Source: Talinum fruticosum
Taxonomy: Eukaryota; Streptophyta; Magnoliopsida; Caryophyllales; Talinaceae
Reading direction: 5' to 3'
DNA: 64,000 nt
Assembly (NCBI GenBank): GCA_021018815.1
Contig: JAITYX010000066.1
Location: forward strand, 3,614,881-3,678,880
A program made the translations under genes and the position numbers. Positions 24,261 to 35,999 of the stretch are shown piece by piece (positions within the stretch are counted from its first letter, which is position 1; every line of letters starts with the position of its first letter). The notes beneath the pieces were generated by a model. It saw nothing but the letters and a program-made list of their open reading frames with translations. It searched no databases and was not told the DNA's origin.

Positions 24261-24639
24261 CATACCCCTAGGTAGTTGGCCAAGCCCAGCCCAACTAGGT
24301 TTGGCCAAGGCGCCGACCACGACCTAGTCAACGAGTGGACTGGTCAAGCCACGCTTTTCCTTATCTTTCTTCTAGTTTTTTTTTTTGTTCATTTATTTGC
24401 TGGACAGTCCACTAGACGGTCCTATATGTATGATGGTTGTTCTTTACTATTATTATTCTACCTCTAAGTGAGCGATAAAGATATGAAAAGTACAACATAA
24501 CTCTTACTTTTATTCAATAATGGTAAGCCTCCTACTTACCTAAATACATAGCTAATAAAATGAATTTAATTGTAAGCACACTACTTGTAAAAAATAAATA
24601 AATAAACACGGTTCTAAAAAGGCAAAATTGTCCTCCTTT

Positions 24640-26240
24640 TATTCTATCTCAAACTCCTAAGAATTCGAGTCCTAGTCTATTTTCACTTTCTTTCCTTTAA
24701 GATCATTAGACTCGGCTTCCTCGTCTCGGGTGCATTCCTTTAGCTCTTGGATTCGTCGGGCTCTCCTTTCTTAATTTTCTTTAGCTTTAGTTTCTTTTCG
24801 ATGGGTGCATATAACCATCCGAGGGTTTAATTCACGGATTTGTAGAGCGGAAGTAGCATGAATGGTTTCTTCAGGGTTTAGCTCTCTAAGTCTTCGTGTT
24901 TTTCGTGACTTGGGGTCGACTTCTATTATCCACTCCGGATAATAGGAACAAAACAACAGTATTTGCAACTTCGTCAGGTGTCGGCAAGGTCACAGGAGTC
25001 AACAATTTCGGAAGACCTCTTCCGTACTTGGGCCATTACCCAATCCGTCTAGAGCTACCGTGTCAAAAGTAGCGAGCCGGATGCAATCCGAGTAACGATA
25101 TTACTTGTTCTCCGCCCATTTGCCGCACAACACGGCTTAGAAAGTAATAAGTGCTCTTCTCCAAGCCCAATAGACGAATATATGGATGCTTTGTGTAGTG
25201 TGTGCTTTGAACTGGGACACCTTCCAATGCTTCATATACTATAACGGATCATTGCTTGTGATTTTTGAGATATTCTTCTCATCGGGAGGCAGGACGATCG
25301 ACTACCGTTGATGTTAGTTTCCGCTGGCAGAAATGGGTTGCTAGGTACGTGTCCGGTCTAGGAGGAGCCTCGATGAGTTTAAGATGTTCCATTAGCCAAA
25401 TCTGCACATCACGGATGCAAAATCGAAATTAATGTCATGTACAATCAAAGTTTAACTTTTTAGGCCCAACAGGAGCAAAATCAAAATAATAAAAATAGCG
25501 TCAATGAAGCAAGAACGAAAGTTAGGTTTTTCGAAATAAGCCGAAAGCACCTCGGCCTTTGGCTGGCGCTGGTGCCCAATTTACCTTTTTGCTTCCGTTT
25601 GTTTTAGTGCTTACATGCTATAACGAGGGGCTACCGTGGAAATTTTGTTCGACGTTGGCTTCAACTCGATCAAAGCCAATGATCATTTTAGCAATTATTA
25701 GTGGAGTTAGGGAATAGTAATCCTCTAAGCTGTTCCACCGGACTTAGCAGAGATGTTGGTGCCAAATCCTCGTGATCCCCTACTAGCGAAATCCCCCTTT
25801 CGGGCAAGTAATTATGGCTCGTCGTCTCGGGATAATGATGGACTCGGCGTAAGCATACACGTTGTGGTAATGCTTCATCGGATTGGTTGAGCTAACCCGA
25901 TTCCCAATAAGGATCCATCCTAGATGCTTTATACTCGGTTTTAGAAGATATTGATACCTTTCATGGAGATTTTCCGAGGATTTGGGAACGGCTGGTTTTG
26001 TTCGCCTAAAGCTGCCAAGGATGGCATCAAACTCTTTAGGTAGGGGACACAATTCCTTATCCCCGAACCTAAAAATATGGTGATGGTGATCCCAATAAGA
26101 TACAGCAGCCCTTAAGAATGGCCAATAAATTTTCACATGGCAAATGCTTGAAGAGGACATTTAGCCCATAATTGGTTAACCCCGACCTATCCAAGTTACT
26201 CATCTCATACATCCATCGAGTTAATTCGGTCATGAAATCC
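24640..26240 (-). pseudogene. Antisense ORF of the Tat element, plant-mobile-domain-like
   Basis: The minus-strand frame 25783-26160 reads WPFLRAAVSYWDHHHHIFRFG, ELCPLPKEFDAILG and HLGWILIGNRVSS, the pattern of the plant mobile domain (aminotransferase-like, PMD) found in plant transposons and MAIN-type proteins. Downstream minus-strand pieces continue with APPRPDTYLA, ALEGVPVQSTHYTKHPYIRLLGL and, at 24640-24970, a charged RLRELNPEE...RKETKAKEN stretch. It runs opposite to pol, between integrase and the 3' LTR, where other Tat elements (Grande gene 23-type) carry antisense ORFs. It is broken by stops and shifts. Confidence 0.65.
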
Positions 26241-26639
26241 ATGGTTTTATGTATGGTCGTAAGAGGACGATATTTTGCGGCTAGGTGAAGGCTTTCGTGT
26301 GTGTATTTCTTGTATCACCGAGCGATCGTCTATGGCCGGCGCCGACCCCACCTTGAGTCCGGCCTGTTTCGTGTTTTCTTGTGGGCCCAAACAGTCCTTG
26401 GTTATTTTTGTTTCTCGTCCCAACCCGTGGAGCGCACATTACTTGGACTATGCACTTGAGATTTCTTATTTTTCTTATTATTATTTTCTTTTAAGGGGAA
26501 CGGGATCTAGTGCCCATTTTTTTACTTTTGTCTTTGTTTTTTTCCTATGTTTTGTGCATCATATTAAATAAAAGATTGCATTTTTAGAATTGAGTCTTGC
26601 ATTTCATCTCATTGCATAAGAGTCTTCATTACAAAATAA

Positions 26640-27075
26640 ATAATATATAAACAAACACCCTACAAGAGGTCCATTAATCAGCAGCAGCGGAAGCGAGCAA
26701 GGAATCATCTACGCATCGCTATCAAAGTCATCATCGAAGATATAATTCCCGAAGTCCTCCAAGACAAACGTAGAGAGTCGACCACCTTTATCACCTTGGT
26801 ACGAACCACCTCCTTGGTCCCAAGACCGAGAAGCCCCATGTGATGGTCCACTATAAGAAGACCGAGAGAAGTAAAGAGGGTTCCCCGTATTAATCAATGG
26901 CTTGCAAGGGTATGATATTCAAGCTCTCCTCGAGAGAAACCTTGTCCCGCATCGAGGTACTGGGCCCGGAAGCACTAGGTCCTGCCTCGGACGTACTCCT
27001 ATGATGAGTACGCTGTGAAGAACGCCGTGACGAGCCTTGTCTAGCATTACTACTAGAAGGCATTTGTTGTTCATA
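26640..27075 (-). pseudogene. Second antisense low-complexity ORF in the Tat element
   Basis: Minus-strand frames give QGSSRRSSQRTHHRSTSEAG, then GPSHGASRSWDQGGGSYQGD and an acidic end FGNYIFDDDFDSDA with a stop. A Ser/Gly/Arg-rich protein with an acidic tail is plausible as a 3' exon or companion of the antisense ORF, but I recognise no domain. Two frames are needed. Confidence 0.35.
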
Positions 27076-27810
27076 AGTTTGGGATGATGTCTCGGGCGCA
27101 CCGGGTAGACTACCGGAAGGAGTGGCTCTTAATCGGGGACTCTACAAGATCAAGGAAGCGATTAGCAAATCACTAAAAGCTTAAAGAATTTAGCACTACA
27201 CTAATTGAGGACTTACTCGAGAAGTAGAGAAAGATCAACCAGATAAAGAAATTCTGGATTCCACAAAGAGCTGACTGTAATCTAATAGATATGGTCCTAG
27301 ATTGTTCCCAGTCGTACTACAAAGTTTATTTGAGGTTATCAACGAGGAAGATATTTTTAGCACGTAACTAAAAGTAAAAGAGCACGTAACTCTTAGCCCT
27401 CACCAATTTTTAGGAAAGGGATGCCCAACATATTCCTATTCCAGGATTTGAGGAATTGTGACGAAACGAGGAGGTCTCCTGGGCATGGTAACATCCACAT
27501 TGAGACTCAAGATATGAATGTCAACAAGAGTGAGCTGCAAAAGAAAGACAACGATTAATTTCCATACAAGAAATTCAAGGTTATAAGAAAGGAGTTGGGC
27601 ACTTACTTGGTTAGGTCATGATGCGAGATGCATGATGGGCATAGGAGGTGGTAAATTCAAAAGTGAAAACATACATCGCGATCAAGTTCGGGTCTCACTT
27701 TGGACTTCGGGTTTGACTACAACCAATTCCAAGCGTCACATAATATCTTATAGAAATTGAGGTAAGTACCCTTAGTGTCTACTTTGACCCTTCATCTTTG
27801 TAGACTCTGG

Positions 27811-27827
27811 TCAAAGTGGGGGCTAAC
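27811..27827 (+). other. Polypurine tract next to the 3' LTR
   Basis: TCAAAGTGGGGGCTAAC directly precedes the 3' LTR start. This is the priming site for plus-strand DNA synthesis in LTR elements. Confidence 0.75.
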
Positions 27828-28395
27828 TATAGACACCTAAAAAGTGTCGTCCTTTATCTCGTTATTTTTGTGTTTTGTTTTGTTGGCCCGATGATGATAA
27901 TCCCGAGTCCTGTTTGTGGATTTGGATTCCTGACTGTGATTGATTGGTGCAATATAAGCCGGTAAACCACAAAGAACCCCAAGCACCACTTAAATAGCCT
28001 TTTGCCTTGGGTCAATGCACAAATCCTTTTTCTTTCGGACCGTCCAAGAGCCTGGCCAAGCCTTTAGAGATTGTGGAGTCCCATGATGTGTGCCGAGAAA
28101 TTCCAAGTACAGAATCACGCATTCTACTTTTGTCCAAGTCGAAAAGGAGTCGAAGACCCGAAGACGATGTTAAAGTGTTGCATTTCATGATCAAGAGCAT
28201 CAAAGTGCTGCATTTTGAGGTTCACATGTAACACCCCGAAACTTAATCGTAATTAATTTTATATTTTATCATCTTAATATTGTTTAAGAGCTTTGAGCCG
28301 CGCAAAATACGGAACTGAAATAAAAGATGCGAACAAATTTGATAATCGCAAATAATAAGGGGTAATTCGTACAAATTTACATTTGTACTTGTGAA

Positions 28396-28398
<3 letters not shown>

Positions 28399-28459
<61 letters not shown>
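28399..28459. repeat. (TA)30 microsatellite
   Basis: Perfect alternating TA run of about 61 bases inside the solo LTR. Confidence 0.95.
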
Positions 28460-28467
<8 letters not shown>

Positions 28468-28779
28468 TCGAATGATTTATTCCGAATTTGAATAAATTAA
28501 ATTAATAAGTAAAAAGAAATAAAATAAAACAATATATAAAATTGAAATTGTTATAACAGACAAATAAAATTTAGGCAAATGTGTGATATATACTTAACCA
28601 TGTGATAAATTAATAGTAAAAGATGGAAAAAGAAAAAAGAAGAAAGAGAGGCGAGATGGTAGAAGCATCGGGAAAAATCGGGGAAGGAGGGAAAGGAGCT
28701 TGGAAAGCAAGAAAATCTCATTCATTCCCCTTCTCTCATTCTCACTCTCACCTCTCTTTCCCCTCCTCCTTCACCACTG

Positions 28780-29200
28780 CCTCTGCTGCCACCACCGGCC
28801 ATCGGTCGCCGGCCTTTTCTGCCGCCGAAAGGCTGCCGCCGGTGCCTCCGGCCGCCACCATGACACCTCCCCGTGCATCTATCTCCCTCCTCTTCGCTCC
28901 GCTTCGCACCAGCGGGGGTGTCCCGCTCCCCCGCCGCTCGCCACCGCCCACGAGCCTCGCCGGACGCTGCTGCCACCACTTGGCCGGACGCCGGTGCTGC
29001 TCCCGTTCCCCTCTCTACCGCCAGCACCTTCTTCTTTCCCCTCTTTCCTCTGTTTCGTGTCAAGCAAGGCGAGACAGTCCTGCCGCTGCTGCGCTTGGTC
29101 GGGACAGGCGCCGCCGCCCCGGCCGCCCTCGGCTCGCTGACCGACTCCTCCGCCGGTGCTCGACGCCGCCAACTAACCTCTCACGCGGCCGGCTATGCAC
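28780..29200. other. GC-rich block of the solo LTR, not a gene
   Basis: Strongly C-rich on the plus strand, with CCGCCG/CCACC words. It opens frames in all three plus frames and the minus frames at once, as expected from composition alone. The reverse-oriented relative at 37668-40614 has a comparable block at about 39890-40280. Confidence 0.7.
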
Positions 29201-30518
29201 CACCGAGCCACCATCATCCAATTTCACATTTAACCCAATTTGAGAAAATCGATGGAAATGGACATGATCGAAGGAAATAACGAAAAACAATACTCGAAGG
29301 AAAACGATCAACTACCTCAGTGACGTTATCGTTTGTACTTCTCAAAATATTTAAAAGTTAACATGTTAAACTATTGATGAGTTTCACTATTCTGTCTATG
29401 ACGCGCTAAATCGTTAACCGATTATTGGTACTTTTCATAAAGAAATTTATTACATGGAACCATCTCCCGATAATCGGGATTTCGTGTTTAAATTGCATAA
29501 CCGGAGCCTCAGTTATAAATATATATGTTGTAATAAAAAATCGAAAAGTTCATGAGCACAAGAGATGAGAATATTGACGAGATTGTAACTTGGGATTATA
29601 TACTAGTTGAAACTTGGTTTTTGTGGTTGTAAATATACTCCGGCGTGTGGCCGTTGAGTTGTATACTCCGAGCGTGTGGCTCGTTGAGTTTTATTGTGAA
29701 TTTTATGCAGGTTTTAAGGCTTTTACCCAATTGGTTAGGCCATGTTTCATATGAAACTCTGCCGAAATTTTTAGAAAATTAGAAAACCAAACCCACACCT
29801 TAAGTAGGAAGCATAACTAATTTACGAGATAAGAGGACATATGAGCATATTAGATGAAATGAATGGTACAATTAAGTTTAGCCTCGCATTAAGCACAATC
29901 TAGAAGTGGTAGAAGCAAAAGATCAAACTTGAGCTATATTACAAGGATGGGGAATTAAACTCATCAATCGTTACATACAAATTCAAACCATATCATCAAT
30001 AGCTGATTTCCGGGAAACGTATGAATATTGGGCTCAAAAGGAAACATTATGGATAAACGCGCAAAAGTAAAAGTTTGGTAATCGTAAATGCATATAAATG
30101 TTGTTAAAGGACTAGTAATCTACAAAGTAGATTAGTTTTGGAAACGAAATCGAATTGAAATTGTGTTGCGTAAACAATCGATCATTGGAGTGTTGGCACG
30201 CCGAGGTACGTTATTGCTTGTACCTTTTCCAAAGTGCTTATCTTTATTATTGAGTTGCTGTTTTAATAATACAAATAATTTGGATCCACTTCACAGCCAC
30301 AGTTCACGGTTTACAAATGATTTATTACGGTTCGCAGTTCACGAATGCAGTTTATAGTTCAAAGTTACAGCTTACAGTTCACAGTTCACGATTCACGATT
30401 ATGGTTTACGATTCACGGTACAGTTTACAGTTCACGTACACGTTACAATTCATTGCGCTTATACATAAGTTTTTCACAATTTAATTGATTTGGCCATGCA
30501 AAGGACCCGTTAACCGTT

Positions 30519-30815
30519 ATGACGATCCATGAATGAATGTGATCGTAATCGTAATCGTAATCGTATGACGATCCATGAATGAATGTGATCGTAATCGTAA
30601 TCGTAATCGTAATTGCAATTGTAAATGGTTGATCCGGGGACGCTCGGACAACGTTGCCTGCTAGCGAGCATTTAACCGTTAATTGTTCAATTGTGCACGG
30701 AATCGTTAATTGTTCAATTGTGCACGGAATCGTTAATTGTTCAATTGTGCACGTAATCATTAATTGTTCAATTGTTCACGGAATCGTTAATCGTTCAATT
30801 GTTAACCGTTTAATC
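30519..30815. repeat. Two minisatellites (45-bp and 27-bp units) in the solo LTR
   Basis: The 45-bp unit TATGACGATCCATGAATG... repeats at 30519 and 30564 and contains (CGTAAT)n runs. The 27-bp unit CGTTAATTGTTCAATTGTGC... repeats at about 30678, 30704, 30731 and 30758. A looser run of TTCACGGTTTACAG-like words lies just before (about 30290-30440). Confidence 0.85.
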
Positions 30816-31751
30816 GTTTAATTGTTCAATAGTTCACAGCCGATCGCCTCGGGGATTAATGACCCTAAGAGTCGGATTCCATGATTAATTGTTTCACAGT
30901 ATGGGTCCTAAGTTTGGCCAAATTGGAAAAGCAAATCGGTAATTGAGAAGTTTGCAAACCGAGTAGTCAAGAAAGATGCTTGAAGATAGGCATGATTTAA
31001 TAGCATCTAAATCGCAGTTTTATTTTATAACGAGTAACGTCATCGAGCTTCTAGCTCACATGTCTATTGTTTTATATTTTAAAATTTTTAGGAAGTCGAG
31101 CGCATGGCGAACTCCTCTCAATCACACCCAAAGTTTAAAGATGAAGAAAAGATAAAGTCGGTCAAGAGAAGTAATGTTCGACTGTTCGTCTTGACCCCAT
31201 ACATGTTAGTCCCTTCCTCGGTCTCATGGCTCATGATTCCTCTCCAGCTGATCCTCGGCATTTTGAAATTTCATTTTCCGTAAAGAAAAAAAATTTGGGT
31301 TGGATTGTTACATAAATTGTTTTTCAGAATTAATTTGCTCAAATGAATTTGCCTCGTTTTCATTCCGAAACGGCGGTAACGTCTCCAATTAACAAGTCTT
31401 CTGCTGTTAATTACTTATTTATGTATTTACGTATTGGGGCGTTACATCACAAGATAGCCCACACGAGGCTAGAAGCTTTCCCTCTAAATGGCATCGTGGC
31501 TAGCGCCCGCCTTCTATAAGCATGGTGGAACGTTGTATTTTGAGCTTGAACAGTCCTCATAGACACAACTAGGGCACGAAACCCTAGGAGGGTCCAGTTG
31601 GCCGATGCCCGCCTTTTCTCTTTTAACCGGTTCTATCCGGTTTTATCATCTTCCGATCCGGTTCTATCTCTTAAGGAATGACCCGATTTTATTTTAACTG
31701 TTTGGATGACTGAATGGAGGCAAACCCTAGGTCATGACCTAGGTCCTCACC

Positions 31752-31759
31752 TATAAATA
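31752..31759 (+). promoter_or_regulatory. TATA box of the 3' LTR
   Basis: TATAAATA followed by GAGAGCCTTGGCTCTC, the same arrangement as at 15017 in the 5' LTR. Confidence 0.55.
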
Positions 31760-33035
31760 GAGAGCCTTGGCTCTCATTCCCACACGGCTTCCTGCCGTAG
31801 CATCACGCTGCTGAAAGCCAACTTGAATGCTCTCATCTAACCACTACTCTACCGAGTTTCCATAAAATATTCATCTTTAACCATTGAATTCGTGCAAAGA
31901 GGTAAAGAATATTCGATTATTCCGATCTCTAGGCACTCATTCAAATGATCATTACCATACCCTAGACACAATTCACAAAACTAGCCCTTTTCTTCGGATT
32001 GTCACCATTGCATCAAGAGATCCAACGAGGAGATCCCGATCAGCAAGGTGGGACAACCTGAGGGCCATATTTCAGCCTTCGAACGGGTATATTTATTTCT
32101 GTTTTATTCGTTTTCCGTATTGTGGTTTAAGAGATGTAATCACTTTAATTTCCTCCCGACCGATGTAATCTTTTAATTCCCGTTTTTCTTTCTTTTATCG
32201 CTTTCTTTATCGCTTTTCTTTACTATTTTCCTTGTTATGTTTTGGTTGCTTTAATTTCGTTGCGCATGTTGTATGCTTGTTTTCTTACATCTTTATTAAT
32301 ACACTACTCGAACTAGTAATGGTCGTCTTCGAGCGGGTGGAACGAATAGGTTTGTCCCTGCGTTTCGTAACCTCGCCCCGAATCCGCTGCTCGGTTCAAA
32401 ACCGATGGAGTCATTTTTTAGCCTCTTTCAATTTTATTTTTCTCATACTAAGATTAGAAGAGAAAATTTTGTTTTTGTTAGTTTTTCTTTCCTAAAACCG
32501 ACTGGCAACTTCCTTGTTTTAGGTTTTATTCTACGTAAATTCCCATCTCGGTGTTTTCGATTGTAGGAAGAAATGACGTTAGGATCTCGGATCTGCCCAC
32601 TGGGTAGAGATCGAGGCTAGTTTCACCAGCCACGGCCTCGGCTGGCGCCCGCCTTCCCTTGGTGCAGGCTACGGCCAGCACCGTTGGGTAGTGGTGGTGG
32701 CTTCGATCTAGATTGGTGCTTTCACACCAATCTGCCCCTAATGTCCCACGGCAGAATCATAACCCTAATATCATTTAATCCTTAATTAGAAAATAAGATC
32801 CCGAGATTTCTAAAATAATTGCTAAAATAAAATGATTAATAAAATTGCCAATTAAATCTGATTTAATTCATTTCAACTTGATTTAATAAAACTCAGTAAA
32901 TCTTAATAAAAGGTTCATCCCTATATTCCAAAATTGACTTTCAAAACCATCTTCAAAATCAATCCTTAAAAAAGGGAGACCCGACACGAGTGGGGAAGCT
33001 CGGCAAGGGCCCTCAGGCCGGCCGTGGTTTCTACA

Positions 33036-33420
33036 AATGGTCACTCGGTATATTTCCACTTGGGAGCAATTTGTTGATATTTTTCTAAAACACTTGGGAA
33101 TCGACAATTCTACTATTTACTTGGCAATTTTGGTGTTTTGGATCTTCACAACCCCACTTGAGGGGGAGTATTACAGATATAGTTGTATCCGATTAGGAGA
33201 TAGTGGCGGTTATTGTGTATATTTTTACAATTCACTAGTTATTTGTAATTGTGTAGGACTCTAACCATGTATTTGCGTAGGATTCTAACCAGAGTCCTAG
33301 GTATTTTTTTACTTGTTTAATACTTAGTATATATGTACAACAAGCTGTCTAGGGGAGAAGACAGAAAACAATTACTCCCAAAACTTTCGGTTTTTAGCTT
33401 CCTCCCTCTTTTAGATACTG
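33036..33420 (+). pseudogene. Ty1/copia polyprotein C-terminus and 3' LTR, fragment 3
   Basis: After the AATGG duplication the copia reading resumes with VTRYISTWEQFVDIFLKHLG, the degenerate form of the usual C-terminal EQLADIFTKALG block. A polypurine tract TTGAGGGGGAGTATTA (about 33159-33174) and the start of an LTR (ACAGATATAGTTGTATCC) follow. The LTR end is not defined, and no 5' LTR exists in the window. Confidence 0.85.
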
Positions 33421-34547
33421 GCTCTTGTGATATTCAGGAGGGAGGACGGTGAGTAAGGGATACAAGATGATGACTTCTTGGATGCAGAGGAGTTTGTTGG
33501 TGTCTTTAATGTCTTTATGTCCATAGACTCTACAAAGTAGCGCAAGCTTGCGGATGAGGAGGAAAAGTTCTCATCCTCCTCTCCTAATGATTAGATGATG
33601 TGCTTTACAGTCACTAATATATATTTCATGTTTAGATTGCTTGGATTTTGTAGGGTTTCTAGGTTTTATCCTTCTATCCCCCTTTTGCTTTTTTGTTGAT
33701 TTACTTGTTTCTCGTATTAGGGATTCCTAACAGCGCCTTGTTCCGGTGACTACTATAGCTATTTCTTGTCCTTGTACTGATGTATTTATCTTTTTAGGCC
33801 TTAATGTAGTTATATTCCTTGCATTCCTTATTGCTAATGTCTTGTTTATGATCATCAGCTCTCGATAGGACCGCAAGCGCATGGGTATAGCATTGTAGCA
33901 CATTAAGGTCGTCTCCACAAGGATAAGGTTAAACTATTGGGTTATATTCTTTCAAAATTTGCTAAGCGAATCGAGATTTAGAATTGAGATTATAAACTAA
34001 ACTAGTATAATCTAATGGACAATTTTAAGTGCTAGACCTAATTAAATAACTTCTCCACGCTTTAAACAAAAAATTTTCATGTACGACTATCTAGCAAGGT
34101 ACTCTCATGAGCTGTACATATTTTTTTTTCTTTTTTTAATCCTCTTCTTAGTTTTTGCTTTCATCCAATCATTTAGTAACATGTGGTCTAAGACTATAAT
34201 ATATTGTAGTTATGAGGATTACAATCTAACAAGTATGTTTCATATTATATATGTGTATTCAAGTAGATTATTGTTTGTTTAATTAGATGAAATTATTTGA
34301 CTACTTTTTTAATAATAGTAAATTGATTTGGCTCGAGTCATTAAACATGAAAAAGAGAGTGATGATCTAAGCAAACAATTTAATGAAAAAGAAGATGATC
34401 CCACGTAACACTAGGATGAAGCCCATCTAATTTGAAAATATAGTAAGTTAAGCACATAAGGTGTAGTGAATTATACAATAGAATAGTGGTTAAGATTGAA
34501 CGTCAAATTATTTCTTCGATTTTATTCTTCTCCTAAAATTTATTATA
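33421..34547. other. Intergenic DNA with a possible LTR fragment
   Basis: 33855-34050 (TGATCATCAGCTCTCG...GTCGTCTCCACAAGGA) has the same layout as the start of the solo LTR at 11469 (TGACAGGCAGCGC...GTCGATCTCACAAGGA). It may be an old LTR piece. Nothing else recognised. The last nine bases (34539-34547, TTTATTATA) are the MULE target duplication. Confidence 0.4.
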
Positions 34548-35850
34548 GGGAAATTGCCCAATTGGTGTTACTTTGATGCTTGCACATGCCACGCATGTGA
34601 CTCACTTAAGAATGATGAATTACAATTCTACCCTTACTAACACCCATTTGTCTATGTAATTCAAGAGGAGGAGAGAAAGAGAGAGAGGAAAACAGATACA
34701 GAGAGACAGAGCGAGAAAGCGGGAAGAGAAGAAGGTTGTTGAAGACGATGAACAAGTAGAAGAACAAACAGCAATTGAGTCACGATAACCGTGGTTTGGT
34801 GTTAATCACACGGTTTAAGGAAAGAAAGCATTTCATCAAAGCATTTGAAGAAGAAAAGGAACTCAGTTAAGTTGGTAAGTTTCCAATTTTTTCATTTTCC
34901 AGTGAAAGGTGAATGGGTATGTTTTTTATTAGTTTGTGATGATTGTAGTGTTTATATCTTTGAAAATGGCCCGAAGTTGGTAAATTAGAAGTAATTAGTT
35001 GCGATTGTGAAAGTTTTTTATGGTGTGTGGATTTATGCGTTTGTAAATGGGTTAATTTGGTTTGAAATTGAATTGAATGGTTTTTATGGGAGTGTGATCG
35101 TGTTTACTGAGAAATTGCTTCACATTTGGCTTGGGATGGGCAACAGAGGTGGTGGTTATAAATTTTCATGTTTTTTGGGATGATTGTTTTTGTGGAGTTT
35201 TGTTTAGTAGTATAGGGAATGAATCCTACTTTGATTTTGGTAGGAGGTGTGGTTGTGGTAGGATAAATTCTTGTGTGTGTGCATTATTGTATATGTTATC
35301 CTTGAGAACGGTTAGTAATAGCTCGGGATGTCTACCAGGGGAAAGTGGTATTACCTGAATTTGAGTGTTTAGTTTTCATTGGAGAATGCATTTAATTGAG
35401 GCATTTGACATGGCCATAATTTTTGTTATGTTTAGTTGTTCAGTTATGCTAAGGACTTATTGGTGATATACTTGGTATATGCACTTTGCAATTGTGACAT
35501 TACCTATTGTAAATACTTTAAGCTCGTGATTTTAGTCTATACCCATTTCCAATTTCTTATTGTACGTCACTTTACTTGTTTGACTAATCTTTCTTTAATG
35601 GGATTACACTAATACAATGCACCATTGGGTAACGGTTTGACAGAATATGCTGTCCTTCGGTTACTTTGGACCAAACCCCCCCAGCCCTTATTGATAATGA
35701 AGTTAAAATTCGATCCTAGCTGATAGTGTTAGAGCTGGAGAAGAAGAAAAAAAGGTTGGGAAAAGATAGGATTAAAAGCAAAAAAGCAAGTTGGGGAAGA
35801 AGAAAAAAGAATGTCTTCATCCAAATCAACCAAAGTCATATGACAAGTAA
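34548..35850 (+). repeat. Left terminal inverted repeat of the MULE
   Basis: Matches the inverse of about 41735-42968 along its length. Shared marks are the GCTTGCACATGCC words near the end, a GA/CT-rich tract, and the GCACCATTGGGTAACGGTTT block near 35620. The match ends around the CAAAGTCATATGACAAG words (about 35830-35848). It may supply a promoter to the plus-strand Ulp1 fragment. Confidence 0.85.
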
Positions 35851-35999
35851 AAGCACGATCAATTTAATACCCATATCATTAGTTGGAAGTTGGAACTAGT
35901 GAATCCAATTTGAAGCACTAGGAATTTTACCTCTATGTTGCCCTTATTTAGTTAGTGTTCATAAATTTTGACACATACTAATGCTTCTACCTTAGGTCT

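Larger units (their letters stand above)
28227..31446 (+). mobile_element. Solo LTR (3.2 kb), probable Ty3/gypsy chromovirus (Tekay/Del-like), inside the Tat 3' LTR
   Basis: Begins TGTAACACCCCG and ends GGGGCGTTACA, a terminal inverted repeat. It is flanked by identical 5-bp duplications TCACA (28222-28226 and 31447-31451). It holds an AT microsatellite, a GC-rich block (about 28780-29200) and minisatellites, but no gag-pol. The block 29637-29735 matches 37857-37945 in inverse orientation, so the solo LTR at 37668-40614 belongs to the same family. Tekay is inferred from the terminal words and large LTR size only. Confidence 0.88.
14310..33035 (+). mobile_element. Ty3/gypsy LTR retrotransposon, Tat (Ogre/Retand-like) lineage, degenerate, with a nested solo LTR
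   Basis: LTRs at 14310-16299 and 27828-33035 (the latter interrupted at 28227-31446) flank gag, protease, RT, RNase H, a second RNase H and integrase in that order. A primer-site-like sequence follows the 5' LTR and a polypurine tract precedes the 3' LTR. The target duplication in the copia host is AATAG (14305-14309) against AATGG (33036-33040), with one mismatch. Excision restores the copia reading GEI-VTRY. The two RNase H domains and an antisense ORF in the 3' region point to Tat. Every ORF carries stops or shifts, and the LTRs have visibly diverged, so the insertion is not recent. Confidence 0.92.
27828..33035 (+). repeat. 3' LTR of the Tat element, split by a solo LTR
   Basis: 27828-28226 and 31452-33035 together match the 5' LTR (14310-16299). 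The partner TATAGACACC start is a mutated TGTAGACACC. The terminal ...TTTCTACA end is intact at 33035. Confidence 0.9.

Noticed and set aside
28623..29311. Several long overlapping open frames on both strands (Pro/Arg/Ser-rich)
   Set aside because: They lie in the GC-rich block of a solo LTR with a defined target duplication. Open frames appear in all phases because of composition, and no domain is recognisable.
35131..35358. Open frame in the left MULE repeat, with an inverse counterpart at 42222-42419
   Set aside because: Present in both repeats but with frame differences and no known domain. More likely leader or regulatory sequence of the terminal repeat.
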